64,000 nucleotides of DNA, taken from the NCBI GenBank assembly GCA_963848825.1, contig CAWKFA010000015.1:186001-250000 (forward strand), written 5' to 3'. Shown piece by piece: positions 61,508 to 64,000 of the stretch (the stretch's first letter is position 1; every line of letters begins with the position of its first letter). The notes under the pieces are model-generated. The model did not search any database. It was not told where the DNA came from and saw nothing but the letters and a program-made list of their open reading frames with translations. The stretch comes from CAVVSQ01 sp963848825 (GTDB taxonomy: Bacteria; Planctomycetota; Planctomycetia; Gemmatales; Gemmataceae). A program made the position numbers and the translations under genes.

Positions 61508-61767
61508 GAGCGCCTCAGAATATTGCCAGCGATGAGTGAACCATTAGTATAGAAATGTTACCACCGCCCACCACTAAACAATCGCCACCCATGCACCTGT
61601 AGGGCGGTTAATGCGGAAATCTTCATTACTACCTTATGCAGACTCCCTACTTATGCGGCGTTTTTATCGTGCCAGCCTGCGATTCATTGAGAACCTTGAC
61701 GGTCGTTGTCTGCTTTTCCTTTACTTGGAAGGCAATAAAACGACCTCAATTCATTTTGGAGGTCATC

Positions 61768-63506
61768 GTGGAAAGCTTGCAACGGCGGGAGTTTTTGAAG
61801 AGCTCGGCGCGATTGCGGGGGCCGTCTATTTGGTTGATGCAGCCGAGACGAACGGTTTCGGTGGAAATAAGAATCTCGCCGTAACCATTCGCGTTCAGGC
61901 CGACAAACCTCGGAGTGCTCTGCGGCCCATATGGCGTTTCTTCGGTGCCGATGAGCCGAACTATGCCTACATGAAGGACGGCGAAAAGCTTCTGGGAGAG
62001 TTGGGCGAGTTGCGCCGGGGCTCGGTTTACTTTCGCACGCACAATCTGCTCACCTCCGGCGACGGCACACCTGCACTCAAATGGGGTTCCACCGGAGCCT
62101 ACAGCGAGGACAAACGCGGCAACCCGGTTTATAACTGGCAAATTGTGGATCGCATCTTCGACACCTATTTGAAACGTGGGGTGAAGCCTTATGCACAAAT
62201 CGGCTTCATGCCGCGGGAGCTATCGTTGAAGCCGGAACCGTACCAGCACCGCTGGACGCCCGGCGGCGCCAATAGCATCTTCACCGGCTGGACCTACCCG
62301 CCGCGGGACTACAAGAAGTGGGCGGAACTGGTCTTCCAGTGGACAAGCCATTGCGTCCAAAGATATGGTCGGGCCGAGGTCGAAACTTGGTACTGGCAAG
62401 TCTGGAACGAGCCCAATATCGGCTACTGGCGTGGAACGCCGCAGGAGTTCCGTCGGCTGCACGACACTGCCATCGACGCGGTACGCCGGGCATGCCTACC
62501 GCTCGCGTGGGCGGGCCCGACACGGCGCCCACGCCTCGTGTGGGCACACCGGACACGGCCGGCAGCGCACGTTACCTCCGCGAGTTTCTCGAACACTGCG
62601 TCCGCGGCACCAACTACGCGACCGGCCAGCGGGGCACGCCGCTGGATTTTGTCTCGTTTCATGCCAAGGGCGCGCCGCAATTCGTAGACGGTCACGTACG
62701 CATGGGCATCGCCAACCAGCTCCGCGATGTCGACGAACACTTCGCCGTCATCGCTTCTTTTCCCGAGCTAAAAAGCAAGCCTATTGTGATCGGCGAGTCC
62801 GATCCGGATGGCTGCGCCGCATGTTCGGCCGCGGTGTATCCGCGGAACGGCTATCGCAACGGCACCCTCTACGCTAGCTATACGGCCGCGAGCTTCGCGC
62901 AAGCACGATCTGGCGGACAAGCACGGCGTCAACCTCGAAGGCGCCTTGACCTGGGCCTTCGAGTTCGAGGACCACCCCTATTTCGCCGGATTCCGCTCCC
63001 TGGCGACCCGTGGTGTGGACAAACCTGTCCTGAATGTCTTCCGCATGTTCGCCAAGATGAGCGGACAACGGTTGCCGGCCGACAGCAATGCCTCGGTGCC
63101 GCTCGAAACGATGCTCAAGAGCGGCGTACGCGAGCGTCCCGATGTCGCCGCGCTCGCCAGTCTCGATAAGAACAAGCTGTGCGTCATGGTGTGGCATTAT
63201 CACGACGACCAAGTCCCCGGTCCGTCGGCTGACGTGGACCTAGCCCTATCCGGTTTGCCGATCCCGGCCGGCCGGGCGCGGCTGCAGCACTTCCGCATCG
63301 ACGACGAGCACAGCAACGCTTACACGGTCTGGCAAAAGATGGGCTCCCCCCAGAAGCCGTCGCCGGAACAATACCGCAGCCTGGAGCAAGCCGGTCAACT
63401 GGCCGCGCTGCCCGAGCCGCACGCCGTCGATGTAGAGAACCGCCGCGCCAGCCTGCGCTTCTCATTGCCAAGGCAAGCTGTCTCGCTGGTGGTGATCGAG
63501 TGGTGA
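61768..63506 (+). CDS. GH39-like glycosidase (beta-xylosidase family), Tat-exported, frame-broken
   Basis: The GTG at 61768 follows GGAGGTCATC and opens VESLQRREFLKSSA, a twin-arginine-type signal; upstream ATG frames give no sensible protein. Shifts lie near 61810, 62490 and 62900. The catalytic domain shows GSVYFRTHNLLTSGDGTPAL, TPGGANSIFTGWTYPPRDYK, the acid/base glutamate in WQVWNEPNIGYW and the nucleophile region KPIVIGESDPDGC, in the order and spacing of GH39. A small C-terminal beta domain follows (VDLALSGLPIPAGRARLQHF to AVSLVVIEW). It should hydrolyse xylosides or related glycans in the periplasm. An imperfect 33-bp tandem duplication sits at 62495-62560. Confidence 0.8.
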
Positions 63507-63574
63507 AATTCGCAGCCGCATAAACGAGATGTGGCGTCGAGCGTAATTCAGCGCCATCGGGCATCTTGATACCT

Positions 63575-63719
63575 GTAGGGTGGCGTCGAGCGTACTCGCG
63601 CTGACCCACCGAAATGCACACAACAACGTTCGCAATTCAGGGAACGGCGGTTGGGCGGTTAATTCAGCGCCATCGGGTATTTCGGTGGGTCAGCGCGAGT
63701 ACGCTCGACGCCACCCTAC
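63575..63719. repeat. Perfect 41-bp inverted repeat pair between convergent genes
   Basis: The arm 63575-63615 is the exact reverse complement of 63679-63719 (core GAGCGTACTCGCGCTGACCC). A 16-bp sequence ATTCAGCGCCATCGGG occurs before the left arm and again before the right arm. The right arm overlaps the stop codon of the minus-strand gene that follows. The element lies between two converging 3' ends. Confidence 0.9.
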
Positions 63720-64000
63720 GGGGCCGTTATATGCTTCACCTTTTCCGGCGCGATGGTTATGATTTCATTCCCTTGCTCCAGGACAATCTGTTCCCAGGAA
63801 ATAGCCAGGAGCCGGCCCTCTTTGGTGCTGTCGGCCAGTTCGACCGTCACATTCTTGCCCGTCAGCTCAAGCCGGGCTTGCCATTGCCCGTCCAGCTCGT
63901 GCCAGTCTCCGGCCACCAGGCGGCCATAGCCCTCATCCAGACGGTCTATCAAACTCTCCGCCACACCCCGCGTGTCCAGGTCCTTGCCAGCTAACGATGC
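63716..64000 (-). CDS. Probable biotin--[acetyl-CoA-carboxylase] ligase, C-terminal part (5' partial)
   Basis: The frame stays open to the window edge, so the start lies outside. The visible 94 residues contain a helix (SLIDRLDEGYGRLVAGDWHE) followed by a small beta-barrel (LTGKNVTVELADSTKEGRLL, WEQIVLEQGNEIITIAPEKV). This matches the end of bacterial biotin ligases: the helix of the catalytic domain, then the SH3-like C-terminal domain. The family attaches biotin to acetyl-CoA carboxylase. The evidence is limited to the tail, and an unrelated SH3-like or Sm-like protein is possible. The stop codon lies inside the inverted repeat. Confidence 0.55.
   Translation of the reverse strand, partial: ASLAGKDLDTRGVAESLIDRLDEGYGRLVAGDWHELDGQWQARLELTGKNVTVELADSTKEGRLLAISWEQIVLEQGNEIITIAPEKVKHITAP

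Overview
The window is a high-GC bacterial chromosome segment that looks like a planctomycete, probably Gemmataceae-like (inference from gene content, no marker-gene phylogeny). The signs are a cytochrome-c/DUF1549/DUF1553 (PSD1) protein paired with a twin-arginine DUF1501 protein, a DUF1583 protein, a giant extracellular protein opening with an LExLEDR-type motif, an ECF sigma factor followed by a Ser/Thr kinase, a WD40-fused Ser/Thr kinase, and several secreted PQQ-like beta-propellers. I saw no rRNA, tRNA or CRISPR array.

Layout. 1-6.2 kb: the 3' part of a large TPR/Gly-Phe-Gln-rich protein, then two tandem low-GC beta-propeller paralogs. 6.3-9.7 kb (minus): small membrane proteins and a neutral zinc metallopeptidase, separated by GGGGTCAGACCCC hairpin elements. 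10-16 kb: PSD1, DUF1501, SMP-30-like and Nudix genes (plus), then a methyltransferase (minus). 16.9-20.7 kb (minus): SMC. 20.9-21.7 kb: a tandem array of about 262-bp units, each with a long hairpin and, in two units, an identical-length 21-residue micro-ORF. 22.2-37.2 kb: one giant secreted protein of about 5,000 residues, broken into many reading-frame pieces. 37.3-39.6 kb: ECF sigma factor and kinase. 39.9-47.4 kb: oxidoreductase, BON protein, LRR lipoprotein, DUF1583 protein, a truncated HlyD/MacB efflux locus between direct repeats, and a small secreted protein. 47.4-61.5 kb (minus): eight tightly spaced co-directional genes (propeller A, PaaK-like ligase, propellers B, C and D, LuxE-like synthetase, LuxC-like reductase, WD40 kinase). 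61.8-64 kb: a GH39-like glycosidase and the 3' end of a probable biotin ligase.

Most striking is the 14-kb cluster that joins two acyl-activating enzymes and an acyl reductase with four exported beta-propellers and a kinase. Nothing in the window corresponds to luxAB, so a non-luminescent aldehyde-forming pathway is the natural hypothesis.

A caution for the whole annotation: about 30 places show a conserved protein continuing in another frame after a single-base shift, in about fifteen otherwise intact genes. This pattern fits uncorrected indels in the assembly better than mass gene decay, so I annotate such loci as single genes and give the approximate shift positions.
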